Position numbers and translations under genes: made by a program. Below, piece after piece: positions 17,131 through 27,937 of a stretch of DNA of 64,000 nt (position 1 is the stretch's first letter; every line of letters starts with the position of its first letter). Source of the stretch: Brachyspira sp. G79 (GTDB taxonomy: Bacteria > Spirochaetota > Brachyspiria > Brachyspirales > Brachyspiraceae). Location of the stretch: the NCBI RefSeq assembly GCF_002379365.1, contig NZ_JQIU01000008.1:2058760-2122759 (forward strand), written 5' to 3'. Under the pieces are notes generated by a model that saw nothing but the letters and a program-made list of their open reading frames with translations, did no database searches and was not told the DNA's origin.

Positions 17131-17589
17131 TTTAAGCTCCTTTTTTATTTTACTAGATTATAATTTATCATTAAATATATTTTTGTCAACATTATTTGAT
17201 TAATAATCAAATAATATGACCGCAAACTATATTTTTACAGTGCTAAATATTATATATTATAGTAAAATACATTTTACATAATCAATTTTTTAAATTATAC
17301 TTGAATTATTTGATTTTATTAATTTTTTTTAAATATAATTACTAAAAATTTATATGTTAAAATATAGTTAAAAATAGTAAAGTAACCAATAAAACCTTTT
17401 TAATTCTGAAGAGGTTAACTAATTAACAAGACTTCCTACATCTGTAAAATATCATGCAATGAGCCAAGCTATAATTTAAATCAATATTAACAATTATATT
17501 AAAATAGTTTTAAAAAAAGGCTAATATTAATTATTGCATTATACTGTTTTTATAGTAAAATATTTTTCATTGTTTGAGGATTATCAATA
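17131..17589. other. AT-rich divergent intergenic region
   Basis: A 459-base gap between divergently read genes. Upstream of the DUF5682 start, TTGCAT (about 17534), 16 bases, TAAAAT is a possible promoter and GAGGA a ribosome site. No repeat, RNA or coding remnant was recognised in the rest. Confidence 0.5.
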
Positions 17590-20088
17590 ATGAAAAAAAC
17601 AAATACAAAAAATAGTGAAATAGATAATAACAATTTTGATGAATATTTTGAAGAAAGTATAAAAGATAATATAATATTCTTTCCTATAAGACACCATTCT
17701 CCAGCATGCTCATATCATTTAAAAAGGATTTTTGAAAGTTTTAAACCAGATGCGGTACTTATAGAGGGACCAAGTGATTGTAATGATCTGATGAAGTATA
17801 TGATTGAAGAAGATACTAAAGCACCATTTTGTATTTATTCAAGCTATATTGATAAAGACAATCAAAAGTACAGATGTTATTATCCTTTTTTGGACTATTC
17901 TCCAGAGTTTACCGCTATAAGAGAGGCTTTAAAAAATAATATACACTGCAGCTTTATAGATATGCCTTACGCTTTTATGATTGAAAATTCAGAAGAAAAT
18001 CCTAATTTAGAAAATGAAGATTCAAAAGATTTAGATGATGGAGAAATTGATACTGATATAAAAAGAAAGAAATTAATATCCGTTTATGATAATGATGATA
18101 ATAGATTTAATGTTAATGCATATACAGTAGAACTTACAAAAAAGGCAGGGCTTAGAAGTTTTGCAGAGCTTTGGGAGAGAGACTTCGAAATAAATGGTAT
18201 ATACAAAGAAAGCAGAGCCTTTATAAGAAGTGTTTATGCTTTGGGATATTATATGCGTCTTATAGAAGATGAAGACTTTGAAACTAGAAACAGAGAATAT
18301 GTAATGGCTAAAAATGTTAAAGAGGCATTGGGTAAATATAAAAAAGTTTTGGTAGTTACTGGAAGTTTTCACACAAAAGGTATAATTGATAAATTAAAAG
18401 AAGATGAAAAAAATAATAAAAATCTGGATAAAGAATATAAACACTTAAATAAATATATAGTTTCAAACACAGCAAGCTATTTAATACCATATTCATTTGA
18501 AGATGCCGATTCCAGAAGAGGCTACAGAGCAGGTATAGAGTTTCCTGCATTTTATAATTTTGTATATAAAGAACTTGAAAATTATAGCAGTAATAATAAT
18601 ATAGGCGATATATATTTAAATGTTGTAATATCATTCATAATAAAAGCAGCCAATATAGACAGATACAATCATAATGTAACTATACCAGACTGTATCAATG
18701 CTTATTATATGGCGGTTAATCTAGCCAAATTAAGAGGCAAAGTATCAGCAGGGGTATACGAACTTATAGACGCTGCTAAAAGTGCATTTGTAAAAGGAGA
18801 TATATCTTTAGAAAATACAAGCAATCTTGATTTAATGATGAAACTTCTTTCTGGAATATCTAATGGACAGGTATCTTCAAAAAGTATAGTTCCTCCTGTT
18901 ATAATAGATTTTAGAAATAAATGCAGAGAATATAAAATAAAAATAGATAAAACTGAAGAGATAGAATCAACTCTTGATATTGTAAAAGATAAAAAACATT
19001 TTGAAAAAAGTAAATTCTTTCATAAGATGCAGTTTTTAGATGTAGGTTTCTGCAAATTGATAAGAGGTCCAGACTATGTTAATAAAGTTAATAAGAACTT
19101 AGCACGAGAAATTTGGAAATATGAATATAAAACTATAGTTGAATCTTCTTTAATAGACAAATCAGTATATGGTGTTACAATAGAAGAATTAGCTTCAAAT
19201 TTAATAACCGAAAGACTTGATTCTAATATAGATGCTAAAGAAGTGTCAAAACTTTTAATAGAAGCCGATGTTATGGGAATATACAATTTCTTTACAGACA
19301 ATTATCAGAAAATAGAAGGGGCTATACTAAGAGATAATAATTTCATAAATCTATGCGAATGTTTAAATAATTTGTCATACTTAGCAAACATAGAAGCCAT
19401 TAATGATAATATATCAAAGGAGAGAGAATTATTATTTGATAACTATGATATAATACCAATAATAGAAGATTTGGCAAAACAGGTATTTGTACTTGCTGTT
19501 TCTAATATGGACGAAATAAAAAAACTAAATGAAGAAGAGGCTTTAAAATGCTCTCTTTATATAAAGAATCTATATTCATTTATTTTAGAAAATACTAATT
19601 GGTGTGATATAGATTTATTTAATGATAAAATAGATTCTATGCTTGATAATACATTCGGAAGCTCACATATATATGCAGTATGTTTGGCTGTAAAATATAA
19701 ATCTGGAAGACTTGAAGCATATGAGTTTTCAAATATAGTATCTAATTTTTTAGAATATTGCGAAAGCGAAACATCTGCCTATTTTTTAAATGGTATATTA
19801 CTTGCTGCAAGAGATATTTTATTTATCAATGATAGTATTATAAAGAGTATAGACAACACTATAAAAAATATAGATGAAGAAAAGTTCATTGAAATACTGC
19901 CTAATTTTAGGTATGCATTTACCAATTTAAGCCCAACAGAAATAGAACGGCTTTCAGATATTATTGCTGTCATGTATGGAGTAAAAAAAGAAGAAGTGTT
20001 AATTGATATTAATATAGATATATCAGAGATACAAAAAGCCATTGATATAGATAATAAAGTTTATAATTTATTAAAAGAGACTTTATAA
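17590..20088 (+). CDS. DUF5682 family protein
   Basis: A cytosolic 832-residue protein of the DUF5682 family. The N-terminal domain starts IIFFPIRHHSPACSYHLK (about 29-46), followed by DAVLIEGPSD (about 54-63), and later VVTGSFHTKGI (about 256-266). The arrangement of RHHSP, EGP and a GxxH motif resembles the TraB/ChaN-like fold, which is an inference. The C-terminal 450 residues are helical with no motif I can name. In other bacteria DUF5682 genes usually travel with a MoxR-type AAA ATPase, a VWA protein and a SWIM zinc-finger protein; none is next to this one. An acidic insertion (NLENEDSKDLDDGEIDTD, about 140-157) looks disordered. Confidence 0.8.
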   Translation: MKKTNTKNSEIDNNNFDEYFEESIKDNIIFFPIRHHSPACSYHLKRIFESFKPDAVLIEGPSDCNDLMKYMIEEDTKAPFCIYSSYIDKDNQKYRCYYPFLDYSPEFTAIREALKNNIHCSFIDMPYAFMIENSEENPNLENEDSKDLDDGEIDTDIKRKKLISVYDNDDNRFNVNAYTVELTKKAGLRSFAELWERDFEINGIYKESRAFIRSVYALGYYMRLIEDEDFETRNREYVMAKNVKEALGKYKKVLVVTGSFHTKGIIDKLKEDEKNNKNLDKEYKHLNKYIVSNTASYLIPYSFEDADSRRGYRAGIEFPAFYNFVYKELENYSSNNNIGDIYLNVVISFIIKAANIDRYNHNVTIPDCINAYYMAVNLAKLRGKVSAGVYELIDAAKSAFVKGDISLENTSNLDLMMKLLSGISNGQVSSKSIVPPVIIDFRNKCREYKIKIDKTEEIESTLDIVKDKKHFEKSKFFHKMQFLDVGFCKLIRGPDYVNKVNKNLAREIWKYEYKTIVESSLIDKSVYGVTIEELASNLITERLDSNIDAKEVSKLLIEADVMGIYNFFTDNYQKIEGAILRDNNFINLCECLNNLSYLANIEAINDNISKERELLFDNYDIIPIIEDLAKQVFVLAVSNMDEIKKLNEEEALKCSLYIKNLYSFILENTNWCDIDLFNDKIDSMLDNTFGSSHIYAVCLAVKYKSGRLEAYEFSNIVSNFLEYCESETSAYFLNGILLAARDILFINDSIIKSIDNTIKNIDEEKFIEILPNFRYAFTNLSPTEIERLSDIIAVMYGVKKEEVLIDINIDISEIQKAIDIDNKVYNLLKETL

Positions 20089-20191
20089 TAAAAAATAAAA
20101 TAATAAACAATATTTTATTTTATAAACGAACTACCGAAAATTATAAAATTAGTTATAATAACAACGTATAAAAAATATTTATGGAAAAAAT

Positions 20192-21457
20192 ATGGTAAAA
20201 AGATTAACACTTGAAAATGGAATTAGAGTTGTACTTGAAAAAATGCCTATACTAGATACTGTGTCAATAGGCTTCACCTTTTTAACAGGCAGTGCCAATG
20301 AAAAAAAAGATGAAAACGGATATACTCACTTTATAGAACATATGCTTTTTAAAGGTACTGACACTATGACTTCTAAAGATATTATACGAGGTATAGAAGG
20401 GGTGGGCGGTATATTTAATGCATTTACTTCCAGACATCTCACTTCATTTTACATCAATATAATATCTAAATACTTCAGCAGAGCAGTTGATACTTTAGAA
20501 AATGTTATACTTAATTCTGCATTCAAAGAAGATGATATTAACAGAGAAAAAAAAGTAGTGATAGAAGAATTAAAAATGTCTAATGATACTCCAGAGGAAA
20601 TATCTGCTAATCAATTTTTTGCAGCCGCCTATAAAGGTACTTCTATGAGTTTTCCTATAGGAGGAAGTATCAATAATATAAAAAAAATAAACAGAGATAA
20701 AATATATTCATACTTTAAAAATCATTTTCATTCTAATAATTTGATTGTTTCTGTGGCTGGTAATTTTGATATTGATTACGTTGTAGATAGACTTTCAAAA
20801 ATAAAACTTCAAAAACGAAATAAAACTGAAAATGAGGAGCTTCCTTTTTACTATAAAACTATTACAAAAGAAAAGCAGGAACTTCATCAGGTATATTTTT
20901 CACTTATAACTCCTTCATATAGTGCTGTAGATAATAAAGAAAGATATGCCATGAATATAGTTAATGATATATTCGGCGGAAGTTCTTATTCTAGGCTATT
21001 TCAGGCTATAAGAGAAAATAAAGGTCTTTGCTACAATATATACAGCTATAATTCAAGTTTTATAAACGGCGGAACTTTTGAGATACATGGCTCTACCAGT
21101 TTAGATAGATATGAGGAAACTATAGAAAGCATATATTATGAAATAGAAAAACTTATAAGTGAAAGAATATCGGAAGAAGAGCTTGAGGAAGCTAAAGAAA
21201 GTTATAAAAGCTCTATGGCGTTTAGCAAACTTAATGCCGAGTTTATTATGAATAAAAATACAAGACATGAAATATATTTATCTAAATATGTTTCATTTAA
21301 AGAACTCTACAGTATGATAGATAAAGTTAACTTAAAAATAGTTAATGAAGTTATAGATGAAAAACTTTCAAATAAAAAATTCTTTCTAACTGCTGTAGGA
21401 GCTAAAGGAACTAAAGATATAAGCGATACATTAAGTAAAAAATTAAAACTCAATTAA
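20192..21457 (+). CDS. M16 (pitrilysin) family zinc peptidase
   Basis: Single-unit M16B processing-peptidase-like protein, 421 residues. The inverted zinc motif HFIEH is at 46-50, and the downstream KKVVIEELKMSND supplies the third Glu ligand. The C-terminal half carries the R/Y pair region (GGSSYSRLFQAIRENKGLCYNIYS) typical of M16 proteins. No signal peptide, so cytosolic. In many bacteria this family (PqqL/YmxG-type) follows pnp; here it is alone. Its stop codon overlaps that of the convergent hisC by four bases. The ribosome site is weak. Confidence 0.92.
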   Translation: MVKRLTLENGIRVVLEKMPILDTVSIGFTFLTGSANEKKDENGYTHFIEHMLFKGTDTMTSKDIIRGIEGVGGIFNAFTSRHLTSFYINIISKYFSRAVDTLENVILNSAFKEDDINREKKVVIEELKMSNDTPEEISANQFFAAAYKGTSMSFPIGGSINNIKKINRDKIYSYFKNHFHSNNLIVSVAGNFDIDYVVDRLSKIKLQKRNKTENEELPFYYKTITKEKQELHQVYFSLITPSYSAVDNKERYAMNIVNDIFGGSSYSRLFQAIRENKGLCYNIYSYNSSFINGGTFEIHGSTSLDRYEETIESIYYEIEKLISERISEEELEEAKESYKSSMAFSKLNAEFIMNKNTRHEIYLSKYVSFKELYSMIDKVNLKIVNEVIDEKLSNKKFFLTAVGAKGTKDISDTLSKKLKLN

Positions 21458-22517
21458 TTTGATACTATTTGTTTTATATTTTCTATAAATGTACTCATCT
21501 CTTCATCAGTACCTATTGTTACTCTTATATAATTGTTAATAATGTCAGATTTAAAATATCTTACTAATATTCCATTGTCTTTTAATTTCAAATAAATATC
21601 CTCAGCAAATACATTTTTATGCGATACAAATAAAAAGTTTGATTTTGAATCAAGTACATTAAAGCCCAAAAGTTTAAGCTCTTTTTTTGTATTTTCTCTT
21701 GTTTTAATAATTTTTGAAACGGTATCTTTAAAATACTTTTCATCTTTTATAGCTTCTATACCTGCCAATATTGAAAGCCTGTTGATGGTATACGAATTAA
21801 AAGAATACTTTATATTTTTAAGTCCCTGAATAAGATTTTCATTTCCGAAAGCAAAGCCCAAACGCATGCCTGCCAAACATCTTGATTTTGAAAAAGTCTG
21901 CACTACAAGCAGATTATCGTATTTATCTATTAATGATGCTGCACTCTCATCAGAAGCAAAATCAATATAAGCCTCATCTATTATTACGATATTATCTTTA
22001 TTACTTTTTACAATCTCTTCTATTTGAGGAAGTGTTAAATATATTCCAGTAGGAGCATTAGGATTGGCTATAAATATTCCAGAATCCAAATTTTTATAAT
22101 CATTAATATCTATAGTAAAATCATCTTTAAGCGGTATTTTTTTTCTTTCAAATCAAAAAGACTTGAATATACAGAATAGAAACTGTATGTGATATTAGGA
22201 TAATAAATTTTATCTCCTCTATCAAAGAAAGCCATAAATGAAAAAGCAAGTATTTCATCTGAGCCGTTTCCTATAAATATATTATCTTCTTTTATATTAT
22301 ATCTCTTTGCTATCTCTTTTTTTAATTCATAGACTTTAGGGTCTGGATAAAGTCTTAAATCATCAAAATTACTTCCAGATATAGCTTCTTTAACAAAAGG
22401 AGAAGGAGGGTATGGAGATTCATTCGTATTTAATTTTATATATTTTTTGTCTCTAGGCTGCTCTCCCGGAGTATAAGGTTCTATCGAATTAGCTTTGCTG
22501 CTTAAAAATTTATTCAT
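21454..22517 (-). pseudogene. hisC: histidinol-phosphate aminotransferase, reading frame broken at an A8 run
   Basis: PLP-dependent aminotransferase of histidine synthesis, split by a one-base frame change. Residues 1-125 (KLNTNESPYPPSPFV, RLYPDP, NGSDEIL) read normally from the ATG at 22517 (AAGGAT upstream). After LKEKK at the run of eight A on the coding strand (22137-22144), the frame leads to a stop. The other frame continues IPLKDDFTID.. into NPNAPTG, IDEAY, and the PLP lysine in FSKSRCLAGMRLGF. A ninth A, or a -1 ribosomal slip on A-AAA-AAA, restores a normal 354-residue enzyme. Everything else is intact, so a sequencing error, recent mutation or slippage are all possible. Confidence 0.85.
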
Positions 22518-22620
22518 AAATTAAATCCTTTTATTCATTACAGTATTATTATATACAATATTCTATTTATAACAATAATATTTTATTATTATTTTTTTTA
22601 GTATTAAATTTTTTTAATAA

Positions 22621-22649
22621 AAAAGGACAGAAATTCTTTCTGTCCTTTT
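22621..22649 (-). terminator. terminator of the chemotaxis receptor gene
   Basis: A perfect 13-base stem (AAAAGGACAGAAA with TTTCTGTCCTTTT) around a three-base loop, 30 bases after the receptor stop codon. Confidence 0.85.
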
Positions 22650-22678
22650 ATTATATTTTTATATGATAAAATTTTTAA

Positions 22679-25513
22679 TTACCATTTAAGTACAAACTCA
22701 GTATAAATCTCACCATCTTTAATGGATTTAGTTATCTCCATAGAAGATCTTATATGAGTAATAGATTCAAGTAAAAGTGTAGCCCAAGAAAGTACAGCAA
22801 GTTCAATAACTTCAGGGTCATCATTAAAATTAGTAAGATGTACTACAAGAAGTTTTCTTCTAGCTTTAATAATCTCTATCTGTGCAGGGTCAAACAAGTC
22901 AGGGAATATACGTTCAGCAGCATATGTTAAAGCTATATGTTTAGGTATAAAAAATAATAAAGGTCTTATATGTTTAGGGATAATCTGATTAAAGTGATAT
23001 TCTGAAATATCTTTAATACCAGTATTAGCTCCAGAATAGAAGAGATCGCATACCAATTTATAAGGCTTATGGAAAGAAGTCATATACGGATACCATTCTT
23101 TGCTTGATATATCATTTTTAAATATTAGAGAAGATGAAGGCTCCATAGCAGTTACCCATTTTTGATATCCTTCTTCTCCGAATTTTGTTTTAACAAATTC
23201 TTTTAATATTATCAGAGTAATACCTCTAACTCTTTGAGTAGTAGTATCTTTTTTAGATTTAATATCTTTAATTTTATATTTAGATATTTCCCCTTCAAGT
23301 TCTGATAGAAGTCTGTTATTATCAGAGGCAAATTTATTCATTGTGTTTGCAGAAGCAGAAAGATTATTAGAACTTTCAGAAATACTTTCAACACTGCCAT
23401 GAATAGAATCAGATATATTTTTTAATTTATTCATAGTTTTTGAAGTAGCAAGAGAAATATTATTAAGTGCTTCAAGATTAGTTTTTATCGTACTTAATTT
23501 ATCTGCCATATCAATATACTGTGTTTTAATATGTTCACTGGATTCGGATATTTTAGTAATAGAAGTTACTATTTCATTAATAGCTTTTAACTGTTCAACA
23601 GAAGATGTATGAACTGTACCCATTATCTCAGTAACTTCCTGTACATCTCTAGTAAGAACATCAAACTGCTCTGTAGATTCTGTTAAATCATTAGTAGTTA
23701 TTATTATTTTATCTTCTATATTTTGAAGTACTTTATTAGCATTATCAGCCTGTTCATTTGAAACTTCTGACAGCTTACGTATCTCTTCAGCTACAACAGC
23801 AAAACCAGAACTATATTTACCTGCATGAGCTGCCTCAATTGCAGCATTCATAGCCAAAAGGTTAGTTTGATGGGCTATATTTCTAATAGAACTTACGAAA
23901 TTAGAAATAAATCCTAAAGCATTTCTTAAATCCCCTGTAGCCATAGATGTAGCCTGCATCTTCTCTTTACTTTTTATAGAAGCAGCAGACAAATCTTTAG
24001 CTTTATTTGTAGCTTTGGAAATAATATTGTCTATACTTTCTATAGTTTTACTCATCTCTTCTACCGCAGCAGCTATTTGTTCTATATTTTCGCCTTCTTC
24101 AATAATTTTACTTTGAAGTTCTCTAGTATCTTTTTCTATTGAGTCAATATTATTTGTATTAGCAGATATATATTCCTGCATATTTTGGTTACTGGTTTCT
24201 ACAATTTCTACCTGATTTAATTCATCATTAACATTATTTTTAATGGTTTCTATGTTATTATTAATACCATATATTATTGATAAGTTATCACTAATTTTTT
24301 CAGACAAGGTATCACTTTGCTTTTTAGAAGTTAAAATAGTCTTTTTTACACTAGAAAGCACCGATTGAAGAGAGCTATTTAAAAGAACAACCCATTTTGT
24401 CATCTCTCCTATTTCATCTCCGCCTGATATTTTAGGAATATTTACTGTTAAATCTTTATTATCTACAGAATTACCTATAGCATCTGATATTTTAGTAATA
24501 GAGCTAAACAATACTTTAATAAAAAATATTATAGCTACTATTGCCATTAAGAATGCTATAATAATAGTATAGAATATAGAATTATTCATATCTTTAATCT
24601 GCAAGGTATAATATGAATTAGGTATTAACATTACTATATTCAAAAGTCCAGCTATACTAGTAATATATGATTTATAAGGTTTACCCTCAAATTCTATATC
24701 ATCTATTATAACATCTCCTGAAGCCAAATTGGAATTAAATATTTCATAATAAGCAGGGTATAGTATATCTACACGAGCATTAATCAAATCATTATTTTTA
24801 GAATTAACAATACTGGAATTTTTCTTATCTATGACAATCAAATCAGCACCTTCTATATCTAATATATCCTTAATATTTTGTGTTGAATAATTAAATAACA
24901 CTCCGACATTTGCCAAACCAATAACTCTATCATTTTCTAAATCTGATATAGTAGAAGCCATATTTAATGTTATGCCAACTCCTGTACTTTCTTTCATCAT
25001 ATAAGGGTTTAATACATGTCTATATAATAATCCTTTGCCTTGAGAATTATAAACATTGGTAAGATTATTCCACATAATTTCATTTGTAATATCTATTTTT
25101 GAAAATCTGTTATCAACAGTAGAATATCTATAAATAGTAAAAGGATCATTTCCATTGCCTATAACTGCAGGGTGAAACAAAATACTAATTATCCTGTTAA
25201 AATAAAGCTGAGATTCATTTACTGAATCTGATAAAAAATTCTGAAAATAACTATCTCTTTCTATTAAATCATAATCTTTTATATTATCATATCCTATAGA
25301 AAGAGTAGCAGCAATTTTAGACGCTTCTTCTCTTGCTGACATTATATTATATTCAAATTCTTTTTCTATTAATCTAAATCTATTCTCTAGACTTCTTTCT
25401 GTAATAGCAGAAAAAGTTTCTGTATTTAAAGTATTACTTAAAAAGTTGGTGCTCAATGCTACTAAGGCCATAACTCCAACTATTATCAAAATTATACGAA
25501 TCTTTATACCCAT
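22679..25513 (-). CDS. methyl-accepting chemotaxis protein with extra C-terminal helical domain
   Basis: Transmembrane chemoreceptor of about 944 residues. Order: TM1 (about 5-25), a periplasmic Cache-like sensor (about 35-295), TM2 (about 305-330), HAMP (about 335-385), and a cytoplasmic signalling helix pair with the hairpin tip [22 protein letters not shown]. After the usual end come about 190 further residues beginning [20 protein letters not shown], with WYPY and a long helix region. These resemble the DUF2378/H-NOX-like helical clan, not a CheB/R tether. AGGAG lies before the ATG at 25513; 13 upstream codons are open but unlikely to be used. It is next to flgK but separately terminated. 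Confidence 0.9.
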   Translation of the reverse strand: MGIKIRIILIIVGVMALVALSTNFLSNTLNTETFSAITERSLENRFRLIEKEFEYNIMSAREEASKIAATLSIGYDNIKDYDLIERDSYFQNFLSDSVNESQLYFNRIISILFHPAVIGNGNDPFTIYRYSTVDNRFSKIDITNEIMWNNLTNVYNSQGKGLLYRHVLNPYMMKESTGVGITLNMASTISDLENDRVIGLANVGVLFNYSTQNIKDILDIEGADLIVIDKKNSSIVNSKNNDLINARVDILYPAYYEIFNSNLASGDVIIDDIEFEGKPYKSYITSIAGLLNIVMLIPNSYYTLQIKDMNNSIFYTIIIAFLMAIVAIIFFIKVLFSSITKISDAIGNSVDNKDLTVNIPKISGGDEIGEMTKWVVLLNSSLQSVLSSVKKTILTSKKQSDTLSEKISDNLSIIYGINNNIETIKNNVNDELNQVEIVETSNQNMQEYISANTNNIDSIEKDTRELQSKIIEEGENIEQIAAAVEEMSKTIESIDNIISKATNKAKDLSAASIKSKEKMQATSMATGDLRNALGFISNFVSSIRNIAHQTNLLAMNAAIEAAHAGKYSSGFAVVAEEIRKLSEVSNEQADNANKVLQNIEDKIIITTNDLTESTEQFDVLTRDVQEVTEIMGTVHTSSVEQLKAINEIVTSITKISESSEHIKTQYIDMADKLSTIKTNLEALNNISLATSKTMNKLKNISDSIHGSVESISESSNNLSASANTMNKFASDNNRLLSELEGEISKYKIKDIKSKKDTTTQRVRGITLIILKEFVKTKFGEEGYQKWVTAMEPSSSLIFKNDISSKEWYPYMTSFHKPYKLVCDLFYSGANTGIKDISEYHFNQIIPKHIRPLLFFIPKHIALTYAAERIFPDLFDPAQIEIIKARRKLLVVHLTNFNDDPEVIELAVLSWATLLLESITHIRSSMEITKSIKDGEIYTEFVLKW

Positions 25514-25713
25514 TGCAAAATGCTCCTGTGCAATTAATATCGGAATTAGCATTATATCTTTTAAAGAATTATTACTATAATATATATTTAAAACAAATAA
25601 CTGTAAAGCAATATTATAAAAAAAGTATATTAATTTTTCTATAATATTTATTATTTTTGCTTATAAACAGATTTAAAAATTTGTACGTTGTACTTTATTT
25701 TATGGCAAATAAA

Positions 25714-25745
25714 AAAGGCGGCTATCTTATCAAGACACCGCCTTT
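25714..25745 (-). terminator. flgK: terminator of flgK
   Basis: AAAGGCGG (25714-25721) pairs with CCGCCTTT (25738-25745). On the minus strand it is followed by a T-rich run. Confidence 0.75.
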
Positions 25746-25763
25746 AATAATTTTATATATTAC

Positions 25764-27677
25764 TTACACACCCATTCTATTTATAACAACATCAAGAAGC
25801 TGATCCATAATACTAACTACTCTAGCTGAAGCATTATAACCATGCTGATACATAGCCATTTGAGCAACCTCTTCATCTAAGTTAACACCTGATACTGACT
25901 GTCTTAATCTTTCAAGATATTCCATAACAACAGTTTGTTTTTCTGTTTCGGCATTAGCTGTCTCTGTTCTTGAGGCAATTCTAGCAATACTTCCAGTATA
26001 AAAATCATTAAATGTGGATTTACTTTCAACCATTATCTCTTTATTTTTCAAATTAGCAATAGCCAATGCATTAGCTCCGTCTCCCAAACCATTCCATTTA
26101 TCATTAAAGCCATTTCCTGTAGTATCTATACCTTTAGAAGCTGCAATGTAGTTTACATCATTTCTTATAATATCATTAACGGCAATAGCTGAAGCTGGAT
26201 GTCTGTAAGGAGTAGTAGTAAAGTTTCTGAAATCACCTGCTAATTGGTTTACCTGATCTGTAGCCTGCCAATTATATGCCCCATTAGCTCCAGACTGATT
26301 TAATACTCCTGTTATACCAACCAAGAAATCACCTGAATCTTCTATATGTTTAATGAAATATGAAGGCCTCATGTAATCATCAAAAGCTCTGGCTTTAAGT
26401 ACAAGTCTGTTATTATCATCTAAATAAGCAGATACATTAGCCTCGCTTGAGTTAATTTTATCTATTAAATCGCCTACTTTCATTTGTGCAGTATAATCTA
26501 TGGCAACATCCGCACCTTCTCTTGATTTATTGCCGAATATTAAAGTTCCGCTGCTTCCTATACTGTCTGTAGGGTCTATAGAATTTATACCGCTTACTTT
26601 AAACATTATAGTAGAATCTTCCTGTCCGTCATTATTGGTATCAAAATTACCTATCACTGAAGGAGTAGCTTTTGTCATAGTAAAGAAATCAATACCTGTT
26701 TCCTGATTAAGTCCGAAACCGCTTCTGTGAACTTCGTTTACACTGTCAGCCAAATTCATAGCAAATGTATCTATATCATTAATAGCATCTACTGTATCAA
26801 CATCTCTTAATTCTAATAGAGCCTTTAATTCTCCGCCTTCAAACTGCACCTGAACATGATCTTTCTTCCAATATATATCATACATTCCTTCATTATTAAC
26901 ATTTTTTTCAGCACTCAATTCGCTTACAACATTTCCCTGAATTAAAGCTCTGCCTCCTATATAAACAATAGTTTCATCAGGATCCATAGATTTTATATCA
27001 ACATTAGCAATAGAAGAAAGTTCATCTATAAGTAAATCTCTTCTGTCAAGTAAATCATTAGGGCTTTGTCCTAGTGCCTGCTGTTTAACTATCTCAACGT
27101 TCAAATCTTTAATGGAATTAGATATATCATTTATTCTATTAATTTTACTTTCAACAAGATTGTTCAAATTGTTACGCATATTATTCATTTGATTGAACAT
27201 CTGATTAATAGAATTATTAACCCTATCGGCCCTTTCTACTAAAACCATTCTCGTGCCTCTTTCTGCAGGATTAGCAGCCATTTCCTGCCAAGAATCCCAG
27301 AAAGCATCTAAATCGCTTCTTAAATTGGCATTACCAGGTTCATTATATATAGCCTCTAACTGCTTTAAATAATCAGACTTTGTTTTCCAGTATCCGTCTG
27401 TACCTAGTTCCATCATTATTTTTGAATCTATAAACTGATCTCTTATTCTCTCTACTGTAGTAATTTCGGCACCCTGACCTATTTGACCAGCACGCTCTGC
27501 TCTATTAAGACTAGGAGCTTCTAAAGGCTTGTCAAAAGTACGCATTACAACTCTCTGTCTGCTGTATCCTTTTGTAGCAACATTATTTATATTATGACCT
27601 GTAACTTCTAATGCTGTTTTGAAGTTTTGAAGTGATCTTTTACCTAATTCTATACCGAAAAATGAGCTTGTTGACAT
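25764..27677 (-). CDS. flgK: flagellar hook-associated protein 1
   Basis: Junction protein between hook and filament of the periplasmic flagella, 637 residues. The N-terminal SSFFGIELGKRSLQNFKTALEVTGHNINNVATKGYSRQRV is the flagellar rod/hook signature helix, and the C-terminal GVNLDEEVAQMAMYQHGYNASARVVSIMDQLLDVVINRMG is the FlgK end helix; both coil together in the assembled junction. The middle is a variable domain (about 330-480). AAGGAGC precedes the start. The usual partner flgL is not adjacent on this side; genes on both sides are unrelated to the hook operon. Confidence 0.96.
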   Translation of the reverse strand: MSTSSFFGIELGKRSLQNFKTALEVTGHNINNVATKGYSRQRVVMRTFDKPLEAPSLNRAERAGQIGQGAEITTVERIRDQFIDSKIMMELGTDGYWKTKSDYLKQLEAIYNEPGNANLRSDLDAFWDSWQEMAANPAERGTRMVLVERADRVNNSINQMFNQMNNMRNNLNNLVESKINRINDISNSIKDLNVEIVKQQALGQSPNDLLDRRDLLIDELSSIANVDIKSMDPDETIVYIGGRALIQGNVVSELSAEKNVNNEGMYDIYWKKDHVQVQFEGGELKALLELRDVDTVDAINDIDTFAMNLADSVNEVHRSGFGLNQETGIDFFTMTKATPSVIGNFDTNNDGQEDSTIMFKVSGINSIDPTDSIGSSGTLIFGNKSREGADVAIDYTAQMKVGDLIDKINSSEANVSAYLDDNNRLVLKARAFDDYMRPSYFIKHIEDSGDFLVGITGVLNQSGANGAYNWQATDQVNQLAGDFRNFTTTPYRHPASAIAVNDIIRNDVNYIAASKGIDTTGNGFNDKWNGLGDGANALAIANLKNKEIMVESKSTFNDFYTGSIARIASRTETANAETEKQTVVMEYLERLRQSVSGVNLDEEVAQMAMYQHGYNASARVVSIMDQLLDVVINRMGV

Positions 27678-27894
27678 TATTATGCTCCTTAAATAAAAAT
27701 AATTTACTTATCACTAATTACTAGAATTATCGTATTTATAAAAAAATTTATTACATTTTTTTTATTATTCTTGTAGCAAAAGGTAACATAATCAAATAAA
27801 AATAAAGGCTTTAGAACTGAATATATAAATACATAATAAAGATTTATGATTTAAATTATGATAGTTTATAATATTCGAATTATATAAAAAATAT

Positions 27895-27923
27895 GCGGGC
27901 AAAAACATATAGTTTCCGCCCGC
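27895..27923 (-). terminator. terminator of the 183-residue lipoprotein gene
   Basis: GCGGGC (27895-27900) pairs with GCCCGC (27918-27923); the outer bases extend the stem slightly. Confidence 0.6.
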
Positions 27924-27937
27924 TTTAGAAATTAATT

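Noticed and set aside
21454..22517. Treating the two hisC pieces as separate genes
   Set aside because: Both pieces are parts of one aminotransferase fold and join exactly if one A is added at 22137-22144; the second piece has no ribosome site.
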